Shown: positions 43,561-52,013 of the stretch, in pieces
Layout of the letters: each line of letters starts with the position of its first letter
Position numbering within the stretch: the first letter of the stretch is position 1
Assembly: GCA_003330885.1 (NCBI GenBank)
Contig: CP030277.1
Location: 3,398,001 to 3,462,000, forward strand
Length of the DNA: 64,000 nt
Source of the DNA: Rhodobiaceae bacterium
GTDB taxonomy: Bacteria > Pseudomonadota > Alphaproteobacteria > Parvibaculales > Parvibaculaceae
Direction of reading: 5' to 3'
Program-made: the position numbers and the translations under genes
The notes under the pieces: generated by a model
Told to the model about the DNA's origin: nothing
The model's database searches: none
Seen by the model: the letters and a program-made list of their open reading frames with translations, nothing else

Positions 43561-44481
43561 CTAGATTTTCGTGGATGTGTCCAGGTTCAGGCCATCAACA
43601 ATGTCCTCGAACACCTGGAGTTCCTTTTCAAAGAGCTGGATAGCGCCCTGCTGCGAGATTGGTTTGCTCATGTCCTTTACGTCAAAAAAGCCCAACTCAT
43701 CGCGACTTGAGGACTTCGTGTCTATCGCGAGATAGAGATGGCTTCGTTCGAAGGCCGCTTGTATCTGCGCATCAGGAAATACATTGCGAATATCAAGCAA
43801 ACGCTGCATGAAGCTCGGTGTTAGCAGATAGCGAGCCTCTACCTGGTCGCTGCTATAGACTTGAAACTGCTTTTCAAACACAGGATCCTCGAGCGTCACC
43901 CGTTCGCCCTTTTGGGAGAAACCTGCTGCCCAGTTGAAAAAGCCGGAATCGGTGAGAACGACAGTTGATCCTTGAAAATCTTTTGGGAAACTGAAACGGG
44001 CGAGGAGACCAGAAAAGACGGTCCTGACGCTTTCGGACTTCTGGTTCTTGGTCCGCATCTTGGCGAGCGCTTCGAAAAGCTCAAATTGAACGCCATTGAG
44101 CTCCCCTTCAAACAGGTCTTCAACGTCTAGCTCATTGTGCGACTTGAGGAGGCCGAGATTGCTAAAGACATCTACGGCGCTTTCAGATGGTCCGTCTGCA
44201 TTGAATCTCCAGCCACGGGCCTCTGCCATGTGCGACAGGATATCGGTCTTCATCCGCTCTTTGAGTTCGTGCAGTTTGAACTCAGCAATCATGTAGGTGA
44301 GGCCCGCCCCTATCACGGCAACGATTAGGCCTTCAGGGCCAAAAAGCATCGCAGAAATGATGGATACCACCGCGACAATCGGCACGCCAAACAGCCAGAC
44401 CTTCTTGCGCCAGCTCAAGGCTTCCAGTCGCTCTCGTTCCAGCTCGTCGAACAGGTGCGGTTCGAAACTATAGGGGCTCAT
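43561..44481 (-). CDS. DUF3137 membrane protein
   Basis: The product is 306 residues with two N-terminal membrane helices (residues ~28-75: VWLFGVPIVAVVSIISAMLFGPEGLIVAVIGAGLTYMIAE), then a soluble DUF3137 domain with FEGELNGVQFELFEALAKMRTK near 130. The family has no known activity but often pairs with LemA genes, as here, with a 42-bp gap and the same strand. Confidence 0.87.
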   Translation of the reverse strand: MSPYSFEPHLFDELERERLEALSWRKKVWLFGVPIVAVVSIISAMLFGPEGLIVAVIGAGLTYMIAEFKLHELKERMKTDILSHMAEARGWRFNADGPSESAVDVFSNLGLLKSHNELDVEDLFEGELNGVQFELFEALAKMRTKNQKSESVRTVFSGLLARFSFPKDFQGSTVVLTDSGFFNWAAGFSQKGERVTLEDPVFEKQFQVYSSDQVEARYLLTPSFMQRLLDIRNVFPDAQIQAAFERSHLYLAIDTKSSSRDELGFFDVKDMSKPISQQGAIQLFEKELQVFEDIVDGLNLDTSTKI

Positions 44482-44523
44482 GGCTTCGGCCTGGAAGTTT
44501 ACAGGAGGGGTGTTGGTCCAGAT

Positions 44524-45105
44524 TTAACCTGACAGGATGTCGTCTGCGTCAATAGGTTTCCGCTCCACTTCATCTATCTCAAAGAACGGCATTGCTTTGA
44601 CGCCAGCAAAGGCAGCAATTGTCGACGATGGCCAGATTTCCACAGCATTCTGAAGATCTTCAACTGCTGAATTGTAGAAGCGGCGGGCAGCAGAGATATG
44701 CCCCTCTACTTCCTGATAAGTTTCCTGCGCGTTTTTCATCGCCTCAACGAAGCGAGGTTCCGGATAATTTTCTGCGACGGCGAACAATTGGCGCATGCTT
44801 TGCGCAAGACCGGATTCAGCTTCTAGACGGCCTTTTATGGCGTCGGGATCGTCAGTGTCGGTGGGGGCCTCAGTAGCAGTCCGCAGACGGGTCACCTCTT
44901 CGATAAGGGCCATCTCCTGCTTCATCGTCTCTTTTGCGATCTTGAGGACATTGGGGATCAGGTCATGCCGCTTCTTCAGCTGAACATCAATTGTAGAAAA
45001 CGCGTTGCGCGCGCGGTTCCGCTTTTGAATAACCGATACGTACAGGGAGTAGCCGATTGCCGCGACCACACCGATAATGATGAGAAAAATCCAAGAGCTA
45101 TCCAT
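44524..45105 (-). CDS. lemA: LemA family protein
   Basis: The product is 193 residues. An N-terminal helix (WIFLIIIGVVAAIGYSLYV) is followed by the LemA helical domain (RNRARNAFSTIDVQLKKRHDLIPNVLKIAK, YPEPRFVEAMKNAQETYQEVEGHISAARRFYNSAVEDLQNAVEIWPSS). The final FFEID motif is also conserved. LemA proteins are membrane-anchored with an external N-terminus and unclear function. It is upstream of and likely co-transcribed with the DUF3137 gene. Confidence 0.93.
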   Translation of the reverse strand: MDSSWIFLIIIGVVAAIGYSLYVSVIQKRNRARNAFSTIDVQLKKRHDLIPNVLKIAKETMKQEMALIEEVTRLRTATEAPTDTDDPDAIKGRLEAESGLAQSMRQLFAVAENYPEPRFVEAMKNAQETYQEVEGHISAARRFYNSAVEDLQNAVEIWPSSTIAAFAGVKAMPFFEIDEVERKPIDADDILSG

Positions 45106-45245
45106 GTAACGCCTCCAGCCTGCACCGCCTCTGCGGCACTCAAATATCGATGGCCCAGTCTACAGTCTGGGCGCGCAACAGAACAGGCGCAAGCTGAACA
45201 CCAGATTAATGCGCGACCTGCTCTCTCACCCAGACGGATGCGGGG

Positions 45246-46535
45246 TCAGTCGATAGTCGCCCCACGCTCTGCTTCCTCAAGAACCCGAAGAAAATTGCCA
45301 CCCCAGATTTTCTGAATATCCTCAGCTGAGTAGCCAGCCCGCACCAACGCAATGGTGACATTCAGCGCCTCGCTGGCGTCTGCATAGCCCTCAATGCTGC
45401 TGCCATGGTTAAAGTCGTTCCCAATGCCGACATGGTCGGTGCCAATGCGGTCGACGATATAGTCAATGTGAGCAATCATATCCGAAACACTCCCGCGCCC
45501 GATGGTTGAGCGCATTTCAACCAGAAAGGCACGTTGAGCCGTTGGGTCTTCCAACTCCCAATAAAGTTCATAGGGGTAGGAATACTCTTCTGGAAGGCCA
45601 GCTTTCACGCGGACGGCTTTGACTGCTTCAAGGGTGTCGGGATCTGAGAGCGCGACCAGGTAGGCTCCGAAGGCAGCGACGTGAATGACGCCGCCCTTCT
45701 CGCCGACAAGATCTATTTCTTCGTCTGATAGATTGCGGGTCACGTTGGAGATAGCCTGCACATTGGAATGACTGGCGATCACCGGCGACCGGGACAAAGA
45801 GATCGCCTGCAATGCAGCGGTCTTCGACATTTGCGAGATATCGACCACCGCGCCAAGCGCATTGATCCGCTCAATGGCAGCAATGCCGAGAGGCGAAAGA
45901 CCGCCATGTTCTTCAGTGGGTTCGTATGACTTAGAGGATCCGTCATAGATGGGGCGTGAGGAGTCTGAGAAATCATTGTGGCCCAGATGATTGAGCCCAA
46001 ACACGCGAACACCGGCATCATGGAAGTAGTCGAGTGCGCCGACATTGCCTTCAAGGGATCGGGCATTCTGGAATCCTAAGATGATCGCGGCGCTCCCAGC
46101 AGCTTTGGCAGCTTCAATTTCCGCGGCCGACGTAGCAAGTACGAGGCCGCCATTGGAATCTTCAACGAGCTGCTGCGCAGCGGTGAGCTTCTCATCTGCA
46201 ACCGTGCGGGCGTCGGCGTCGCCTTCAGGTGTGCGGGGACCCGGTCCGACGGCAACCGACATGACCACAGCATTGACGCCGCCGATGGTCAGTTTCTCAG
46301 GGCTGACTTTTGAAACACCGCCCTCCCCAAGATAGCTGAGCGAAGTCGACGGGATGACGATATCTGCATGAGCGTCAAGCACCAGCGCGCCCGCGTGGAT
46401 TGCCTCCGCTTTCGCAATGATCTCAGTGTCTGAAAGGGTGGTCTCTGCTTGGAGCGGCAGCGAAAGGGTGGTGAGAAACAAAAGGCCACCAAACACTCTT
46501 TGTAAGGCGGTGAGACAGTTCGCGAAGCTTTTCAT
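45246..46535 (-). CDS. Membrane dipeptidase-type (M19) peptidase, exported
   Basis: The ATG at 46535 has GGAGG upstream. The ~429-residue protein has a signal peptide ending near LPLQAE. The M19 zinc site includes LDAHADIVIP (HxD), the bridging region and later His in IASHSNVQAISN, plus HVGIGNDFNHG. It should cleave dipeptides (including D-residue C-termini) or related amides in the periplasm. No clear partner genes. Confidence 0.93.
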   Translation of the reverse strand: MKSFANCLTALQRVFGGLLFLTTLSLPLQAETTLSDTEIIAKAEAIHAGALVLDAHADIVIPSTSLSYLGEGGVSKVSPEKLTIGGVNAVVMSVAVGPGPRTPEGDADARTVADEKLTAAQQLVEDSNGGLVLATSAAEIEAAKAAGSAAIILGFQNARSLEGNVGALDYFHDAGVRVFGLNHLGHNDFSDSSRPIYDGSSKSYEPTEEHGGLSPLGIAAIERINALGAVVDISQMSKTAALQAISLSRSPVIASHSNVQAISNVTRNLSDEEIDLVGEKGGVIHVAAFGAYLVALSDPDTLEAVKAVRVKAGLPEEYSYPYELYWELEDPTAQRAFLVEMRSTIGRGSVSDMIAHIDYIVDRIGTDHVGIGNDFNHGSSIEGYADASEALNVTIALVRAGYSAEDIQKIWGGNFLRVLEEAERGATID

Positions 46536-46657
46536 GCAGTCCTCCAAGCATTGGCAGGGTGGGTATTCCGCCTGCCAGACAGGTAGTGTACAGATTATGG
46601 AAGGCGGTCCAAACGCTAACTACTGATGGTCTGGTTGGATATGTTTTTGGGGTGAGC

Positions 46658-47113
46658 ATGAATTGGCTAAAAGAAAACACAGATGCACTACAAGCCCTTG
46701 GCGCAATTCTGACGGTAGTCTTCGCTATCGTCGCACTAGCGGCAATCAAGCTACAAATAGATGCTTCCGACAAATTGCAGCGCGAGCAATCAGCCCGTGA
46801 CATGTACCGTGAGCACCTCTCACTTGCCATTCAAAACCCGACACTAGCCTATGCAGACTATTGTGACTTGGACACTGAAAAAGAACGTCTGACCTATGAA
46901 GCCTATCTGGAGCATTTTCTCTACACAGCCGAACAACTCGCGGCGCTTGGCACCCATTGGCAGCACACCATCAAGAGCTATTTGGAATCACACGGCTCCT
47001 ATGTCTGTTCGAGAACGGCATGGGAAGATTACCCGGCTGACCTCACGTCCATTATTACACAGGTCCGCTCCACACAGTGTCGCGCTGTCAGGGTCTGCGC
47101 GGTCGACGATTGA
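46658..47113 (+). CDS. Small membrane-anchored protein of unknown function
   Basis: The start chosen is the ATG at 46658, behind GGGG; an ATG at 46559 gives an unlikely leader overlapping the upstream promoter. The ~151-residue product has an N-terminal helix (ALGAILTVVFAIVALAAIKL), then a soluble region with several Tyr, Trp and Cys and no recognised family. It is divergent from the dipeptidase gene. Confidence 0.65.
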   Translation: MNWLKENTDALQALGAILTVVFAIVALAAIKLQIDASDKLQREQSARDMYREHLSLAIQNPTLAYADYCDLDTEKERLTYEAYLEHFLYTAEQLAALGTHWQHTIKSYLESHGSYVCSRTAWEDYPADLTSIITQVRSTQCRAVRVCAVDD

Positions 47114-47277
47114 TCGTCGCGAGAACGTGTAAATCGACAATCCGTAAGAGTGCCGCAACTGGCCTCTGATTTGACGCAGCGGCATCGGTCATTTGCACGA
47201 GACGCTAAACTATTGGCCAGACTTTGATATGGTGGCGCAAACCAAATGCTCGCCACAGACATATCAAGGGGCAAATA

Positions 47278-48489
47278 ATGACCAAATCGGCTGACCTGGA
47301 TGGCTTCCGCGCAGAAGTTTCAGATTGGGTGCAGAGCAATTTTCCATCCGCACTTAAGGGCTTTGACCTTGGGGCAGACAGCCCCAGCGAAAAAGGAGTG
47401 AGCGGTGAGTTCCGAGCGTGGCGCCAGGCGCTTGCTGACAAAGGATGGGGCACGCCCACCTGGCCCAAAGAATATGGTGGCGCAGGACGAAGCGACCCTG
47501 AAGCGAAAGTCATTCGTCAGGAGATCGCCAAAGCCGGTGCCTTCAATCCAATTCCGCCGATGACAGGCATGGGTGTAACCATGGTTGGCCCAACCATCCT
47601 TGAATATGGAACCGATGAGCAGAAAGCAAAGCACCTTCCAGGCATTGCAAGTGGCGAAGTGCGCTGGTGTCTGGGACTGTCGGAACCCAATGCGGGGTCT
47701 GACCTGGCATCGCTGAGCACGAAGGCTGTGGATGAAGGCGATGCCTTCATTCTCAACGGCCAGAAAATCTGGACCTCGGGCGCACACATTTCGCAATGGT
47801 GCGGTGCTGTCGTGCGAACTGACCCAAAGGCGAAGAAGCGAGACGGCATCAGTTTTGTCATGTTGCCGATGGATCAAAAGGGTGTTGAAACACGCCTCAT
47901 TAAACTGATTTCCGGTGCCTCTCCGTTCTGTGAGACCTTCTTCAATGACGCACGCGCAGACAAGAGCGATCTGCTGGGCGATCTCAATGACGGGTGGAGT
48001 GTTGTGAAGCGCCTGCTGCAACACGAGCGTCAAAGCCAGACGTCGGCGCCTGCTGCAGTAAAAATTGACCAGGAGCCTTTGCAGGAACAAGCGAAGCGCT
48101 ATGTGGGAACGCTGGAAGACGGAACGCTGGCCGATCCGGACCTGCGCCTGCGCGTGGTGGAAAACCTCATGGATGCGGAAGCCCACAAGCTGACGGTCTC
48201 CCGCATCACCGCAGAGGCAAAGGGTCAGGTGAAGGTAAGCGCAGCGGCATCGATCCTCAAAAACTCAATGACCAGGGTCGCACAGACCAAAGCAGAACTG
48301 ACATTGGAGATGATGGGCAATCAGGGCATCGGTTGGGAAGGCGAGCAATTCTCGGAAGAAGAGTTGCGGAGCGTCCGCGATTGGCTCATGGGCAAAGCCA
48401 TGTCGATCTATGGTGGATCCGCTGAGATTCAAAACAACATCATCTCCAAAAACATTCTGGGCCTCCCAGAAACGACACAGCAAGGCTAA
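47278..48489 (+). CDS. Acyl-CoA dehydrogenase, subunit of a probable two-gene enzyme
   Basis: The product is 403 residues from the ATG at 47278 (MTKSADLDGF), preceded by AGGGG; a longer frame is less likely. It carries acyl-CoA dehydrogenase signatures: EYGGAGRS, RWCLGLSEPNAGSDLASL, INGQKIWTSGAHIS and a C-terminal YGGSAEIQNNIISKNILGLP. It is followed 19 bp later by a second, divergent member. This 400 + 380 residue pairing matches heterotetrameric alpha2beta2 FadE-type enzymes for bulky (steroid-like) acyl-CoAs; the substrate is inferred. Confidence 0.93.
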   Translation: MTKSADLDGFRAEVSDWVQSNFPSALKGFDLGADSPSEKGVSGEFRAWRQALADKGWGTPTWPKEYGGAGRSDPEAKVIRQEIAKAGAFNPIPPMTGMGVTMVGPTILEYGTDEQKAKHLPGIASGEVRWCLGLSEPNAGSDLASLSTKAVDEGDAFILNGQKIWTSGAHISQWCGAVVRTDPKAKKRDGISFVMLPMDQKGVETRLIKLISGASPFCETFFNDARADKSDLLGDLNDGWSVVKRLLQHERQSQTSAPAAVKIDQEPLQEQAKRYVGTLEDGTLADPDLRLRVVENLMDAEAHKLTVSRITAEAKGQVKVSAAASILKNSMTRVAQTKAELTLEMMGNQGIGWEGEQFSEEELRSVRDWLMGKAMSIYGGSAEIQNNIISKNILGLPETTQQG

Positions 48490-48508
48490 CGGGGCTTAAG
48501 AAAAGATC

Positions 48509-49645
48509 ATGGCTGCACTTACAGAAGAACAAACGCTCATCAAAGATCAGGCAACCTCTTGGGCAAGCGCCGAAGCGCCGGTCTCAAAGTTCCGCGCGAT
48601 GCGGAACGAAGGAACCGAAGTCGGATTCGCAAAGCCCACTTGGGATTCCATGGTGGAGATGGGCTGGACCGGCATTCTGGTGCCGGAAGAATATGGCGGA
48701 TCAGATCTTGGCTATCTGACCTTCGGGCTGGTTCTGGAAGAACTGGGTAAGCAGTTGGCGGCGTCTCCACTTTTCGCTTCGGCCTATGTCGGCGCGACAG
48801 CGCTTCTTCTTGCAGGTACAGACGAACAAAAGTCGAGCCATCTGCCGCGTATCGTGGATGGCACAGAAATAGTGACGCTCGCCGTCGACGAGGGGCCGCG
48901 CCATGCCCCCGCGCGTACAGCGATGGAAGCGAAGTCCGAAGGAGGCAAACATGTTCTCACCGGATCAAAGACGCTGGTATTAGAAGGCATGTCGGCGACG
49001 CATTTCATAGTCGTTGCGCGCTCCACCGGAAAGGTGGGAGAGGCACAAGGCCTCTCTCTCTTCATTGTTTCAGCGGACGCGGCGGGACTATCTCGGCGTC
49101 CAATGAAAACCATGGACAGCCGCGGTTACGCAGAATTGAGTTTTGACGGTGTCGAGGTTTCAGATGCCGACCTCATGGGACCGGCTGGCCAGGCTGGGGA
49201 AGTGTTGGACGAGATCCTGGATCGCGCGCGTGCAGGCGTTGGGGCAGAGATGCAGGGTGTGGGGTCGCAGGCATTCGCCATGACCCTCGACTATCTGAAG
49301 ACGCGCAAACAGTTTGGCGCAGTCATCGGATCTTTTCAGGCGTTGGGCCATCGGGCAGCGGAACTGTTTGCGGCGATGGAACTGGCGCGCTCTTGTGGAG
49401 AGGCGGCGCTTCAGGAGATCGACGCTCAGAGCAACTCTGTTGCGAAAGCCTGTTCTCTTTCAAAGGCAAAGGTTGGAGACTTTCTCCACACCATGTCCAA
49501 TCAGCTGATCCAGATTCATGGTGGCATTGGCATGACCGACGAGTTTGATGCAGGTCTATACCTCAAGCGGGCGCGTGTTCTCGAGACTCTTTACGGCAAT
49601 CAGTCCTATCACCGGGACCGCTACGCACGTCTGCTGGGTTTCTAG
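48509..49645 (+). CDS. Acyl-CoA dehydrogenase, second subunit of the pair
   Basis: The product is 378 residues, with EEYGGSDLGYLTFGLVLEELG, a KQFGAVIGSFQALGHRAAELFAAMEL helix and a C-terminal IHGGIGMTDEFDAGLYLKRARV...YHRDRYARLLGF. The shape is typical of the beta-type subunits that may lack the catalytic Glu. It is co-directional with the preceding gene at 19 bp and ends 4 bp from a convergent TetR gene. Confidence 0.93.
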   Translation: MAALTEEQTLIKDQATSWASAEAPVSKFRAMRNEGTEVGFAKPTWDSMVEMGWTGILVPEEYGGSDLGYLTFGLVLEELGKQLAASPLFASAYVGATALLLAGTDEQKSSHLPRIVDGTEIVTLAVDEGPRHAPARTAMEAKSEGGKHVLTGSKTLVLEGMSATHFIVVARSTGKVGEAQGLSLFIVSADAAGLSRRPMKTMDSRGYAELSFDGVEVSDADLMGPAGQAGEVLDEILDRARAGVGAEMQGVGSQAFAMTLDYLKTRKQFGAVIGSFQALGHRAAELFAAMELARSCGEAALQEIDAQSNSVAKACSLSKAKVGDFLHTMSNQLIQIHGGIGMTDEFDAGLYLKRARVLETLYGNQSYHRDRYARLLGF

Positions 49646-49649
49646 CTGG

Positions 49650-50243
49650 TCAGCGTGTCTCGGCAACGAATAGGCGGCGCGCCATAGACTGCATGCGCTC
49701 GGCATAGTCAGACCGCGACCAGTCACACTCGACGGTGAGCTGCTCCCAGTTTCTGAGAGACAGCAGTGTCCATAAAACGTCCGTGGCCTGTTCTGGGGAA
49801 TAGTCAGTTGTGAGTGTCTTGTCGCGCGCCAACGCAAGGATGGCAGCCTCGCAGCCTTCGCGCATATCCTGCATCCGTTTGTCCCAGGCGGCGGCGGCCT
49901 CCGGGTCCGTGTCGCGCATGGCAAGCAGTGCTTTTCCGATCCCATAGATCTCTGGCAGGAAACCTGCCCAGGCGCTGATAAAAGCGTCCAGCCGCTCTAT
50001 TCCGGTTTTGGCCGTTCGGCTCGGGATGAGCCGTTCATCGCCCCCGTGAAGCTCATCCACATAATGCGTCGTCGCGATGAGCAGGTCCCCACGTGTCCGA
50101 AAATGAAGGTAGAGCGCTTGCCGGGTAATGCCGACCTTGGCCGCAATATCCGACATTCGGACGCTGTTTCCTTGGCCGGTTTCCAGCAATTCCAGGCTGG
50201 CAGACAGGATTTTTTCCCGAGTCGATTTTGCACCTCTTGACAT
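49650..50243 (-). CDS. TetR/AcrR-family repressor
   Basis: This 197-residue protein has an N-terminal helix-turn-helix (REKILSASLELLETGQGNSVRMSDIAAKVGITRQALYLHFRTRGDLL). The ligand domain is poorly conserved as usual. It is divergent from the NAD(P)-binding protein gene, with a dense set of GTGTCA-type palindromes in the 63-bp spacer, so it probably represses itself and that operon. Confidence 0.92.
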   Translation of the reverse strand: MSRGAKSTREKILSASLELLETGQGNSVRMSDIAAKVGITRQALYLHFRTRGDLLIATTHYVDELHGGDERLIPSRTAKTGIERLDAFISAWAGFLPEIYGIGKALLAMRDTDPEAAAAWDKRMQDMREGCEAAILALARDKTLTTDYSPEQATDVLWTLLSLRNWEQLTVECDWSRSDYAERMQSMARRLFVAETR

Positions 50244-50292
50244 GGTGTCTAGTACCGCCTACTTGTCATTGTGTCAATTGACACGGTGTCAA
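50237..50292. promoter_or_regulatory. Palindromic TetR operators
   Basis: TTGACAC-G-GTGTCAA (50278-50292) is a perfect 7+1+7 dyad. GTGTCAATTGACAC (50271-50284) is another perfect dyad overlapping it. TTGACATGGTGTCTA (50237-50251), a degenerate copy, covers the TetR start codon. They sit between divergent TetR and 50307 genes. Confidence 0.75.
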
Positions 50293-50306
50293 GTTAGGAG
50301 CTGACG

Positions 50307-50930
50307 ATGAAACTCATTATTTTTGGCGCGACAGGCTCGGTCGGCCGTCATCTGGTCGAGCAGGCGCTTGCTCAGGGCGAGGACGTGACCGCGTTTCTAC
50401 GCGATGCCTCCAAGTTGGACCGAGATCATCAAAACTTGCGTTTGATAGAGGGCGACGTTCTTAATCCCGCGGCGGTCGATGCAGCGGTCAAAGGGCACGA
50501 CGCAGTACTGATCGCCCTCGGCGCGGGCCGGAAGGGCGGCGTCCGTGCTCAGGGCACGAAGCACATTATTGAGGCGATGGAACGTCACAATGTGCGCCGC
50601 CTTGTCTGCCAAACCACACTGGGAGCTGGCGACAGCCATAAACATCTCAACTTCTTCTGGAAGCACATCATGTTTGGCTGGTTGCTGAAACAGGCCATGG
50701 CCGATCACGAAGAGCAGGAAGTCTTCATCAGGCAAAGCAAGCTTGATTGGATCACTGTTCGTCCCGCCGCTTTTACGGACGGTCCTGTGACCGGCGACTA
50801 CAAGCTTGGCTTTCCGCCGTCTGAAAGCAGCTTGGCGCTCAAGATATCTCGGGCAGATGTTGCCAGCGTCATGCTGCAGCAACTGGCCACAGACACCTAT
50901 CTGCATAAATCGCCCGGGCTTTCCTACTAA
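50307..50930 (+). CDS. NAD(P)-binding atypical SDR (NmrA-like)
   Basis: The product is 207 residues. The N-terminal LIIFGATGSVGRHLVEQALAQG is the NAD(P)-binding GxxGxxG of atypical SDRs. There is no classical YxxxK. Such proteins are reductases or redox sensors (flavin-reductase/BLVRB-like group). It is the first gene of a probable three-gene operon under the divergent TetR. Confidence 0.9.
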   Translation: MKLIIFGATGSVGRHLVEQALAQGEDVTAFLRDASKLDRDHQNLRLIEGDVLNPAAVDAAVKGHDAVLIALGAGRKGGVRAQGTKHIIEAMERHNVRRLVCQTTLGAGDSHKHLNFFWKHIMFGWLLKQAMADHEEQEVFIRQSKLDWITVRPAAFTDGPVTGDYKLGFPPSESSLALKISRADVASVMLQQLATDTYLHKSPGLSY

Positions 50931-50954
50931 CTCAGCCGGTGAAGGGAGCGTGTT

Positions 50955-51452
50955 ATGACGCAGACTTGGCTTCTTCTTACATACGAAATTTCTCTGATTT
51001 CCTGCGCTCTGGTTGCAGGCGTTTTTCTGACATTCTCCGACTTTGTCATGAGATCTTTGAATGGTGCCAGAACAAGTGCAAGCGTAGAAGTGATGCAGGG
51101 GATCAACCGCGAGGTTTTCAAAACAGTCTTCATGGTTTTGTTGGTTGGCATGTGGGCGGTCTCAGCTGCCCTGGGCGCCGCCGCTTACCTTGGTGTGTTG
51201 GAAACCGGTGGCACCTCAATTCTCTCGGCGGCGATTATCTATTCGGTGGGCGTTGCTGGAGTCACACTTGTCTTCAATGTGCCCATGAACACCAAGCTGG
51301 CGACGAAGGCCTATGAAAGTCCTGAAGGGGCTGCCTATTGGACAGACGTCTATTACCCCCGTTGGACATTCTGGAACTGGGTGCGCGGTATCGCCGCGGC
51401 TGTCGCCGCTGTCCTTTACCTCAACGCCTGCCTGCAACTTGCGCAGGCCTAA
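50955..51452 (+). CDS. DUF1772 (anthrone oxygenase-like) membrane protein
   Basis: The product is 165 residues with four helices. The GVFLTFSDFVMRSLNG motif and the VPMNTKLA...YWTDVYYPRWTFWNWVR region are typical of DUF1772, distantly related to anthrone oxygenases. It lies 24 bp after the NAD(P)-binding gene. Confidence 0.87.
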   Translation: MTQTWLLLTYEISLISCALVAGVFLTFSDFVMRSLNGARTSASVEVMQGINREVFKTVFMVLLVGMWAVSAALGAAAYLGVLETGGTSILSAAIIYSVGVAGVTLVFNVPMNTKLATKAYESPEGAAYWTDVYYPRWTFWNWVRGIAAAVAAVLYLNACLQLAQA

Positions 51453-51475
51453 CGGAAGTAACTCTCGAAAGGATT

Positions 51476-51901
51476 ATGATGATGGAAAGCACTTTGCGAC
51501 TGAAAGCACTTCTCTTTGTAACGGGCCTTATCGGTATCGGCATTGGGGGCGCCATCCTGTTTATACCCGCCGAATTTCATGCAACCAGCGGGATAGTTGT
51601 AGGCAGCAATGAAAACCTGTTGAGCGAAATGCGGGCTGCAGGCGGCGCTCTCCTCGCGTGTGCTCTTATTGTCTTGGCTGGCGCATTCTTCTCGCGGCTT
51701 ACCTTCACTGCGCTTTTGCTGTCGACAGTTCTTTTTCTCTCCTACGGTGCTTCCCGTTTGGTGAGCATGGTGATCGACGGGCTGCCGTCGTCAAACCTTA
51801 TGGCGGTAACGGTATTTGAGCTAGGTGTCGGGTTGGTTTGTGCTTTGGCACTAGCAACGAGAAAATCATCAGCGAACCCCGACGGTAAAGCGACCGCCTA
51901 G
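51476..51901 (+). CDS. DUF4345-like four-helix membrane protein
   Basis: Of the three consecutive ATGs (51476-51484), the second or third has the better spacing to AAAGG. The ~141-residue product has four membrane helices (LFVTGLIGIGIGGAILFIP, GALLACALIVLAGAFF, TALLLSTVLFLSYGASRLVSMVIDG, ELGVGLVCALALA). It is the last gene of the TetR-controlled operon. The DUF4345 label is by general pattern and its function is unknown. Confidence 0.75.
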   Translation: MMMESTLRLKALLFVTGLIGIGIGGAILFIPAEFHATSGIVVGSNENLLSEMRAAGGALLACALIVLAGAFFSRLTFTALLLSTVLFLSYGASRLVSMVIDGLPSSNLMAVTVFELGVGLVCALALATRKSSANPDGKATA

Positions 51902-52013
51902 TCAGATCTCAACGCATCTTCTTCTGATGTGATGTCATCATATCGGTGGTGGCGCGGCTTTATGGTATGTATCACCCATATCGCGCGACGGTGGCGCACA
52001 TTGGGAGTGGTGC

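Noticed and set aside
47320-48186. A 288-codon minus-strand frame opposite the acyl-CoA dehydrogenase
   Set aside because: It lies inside a clear enzyme gene and its sequence shows no family motif.
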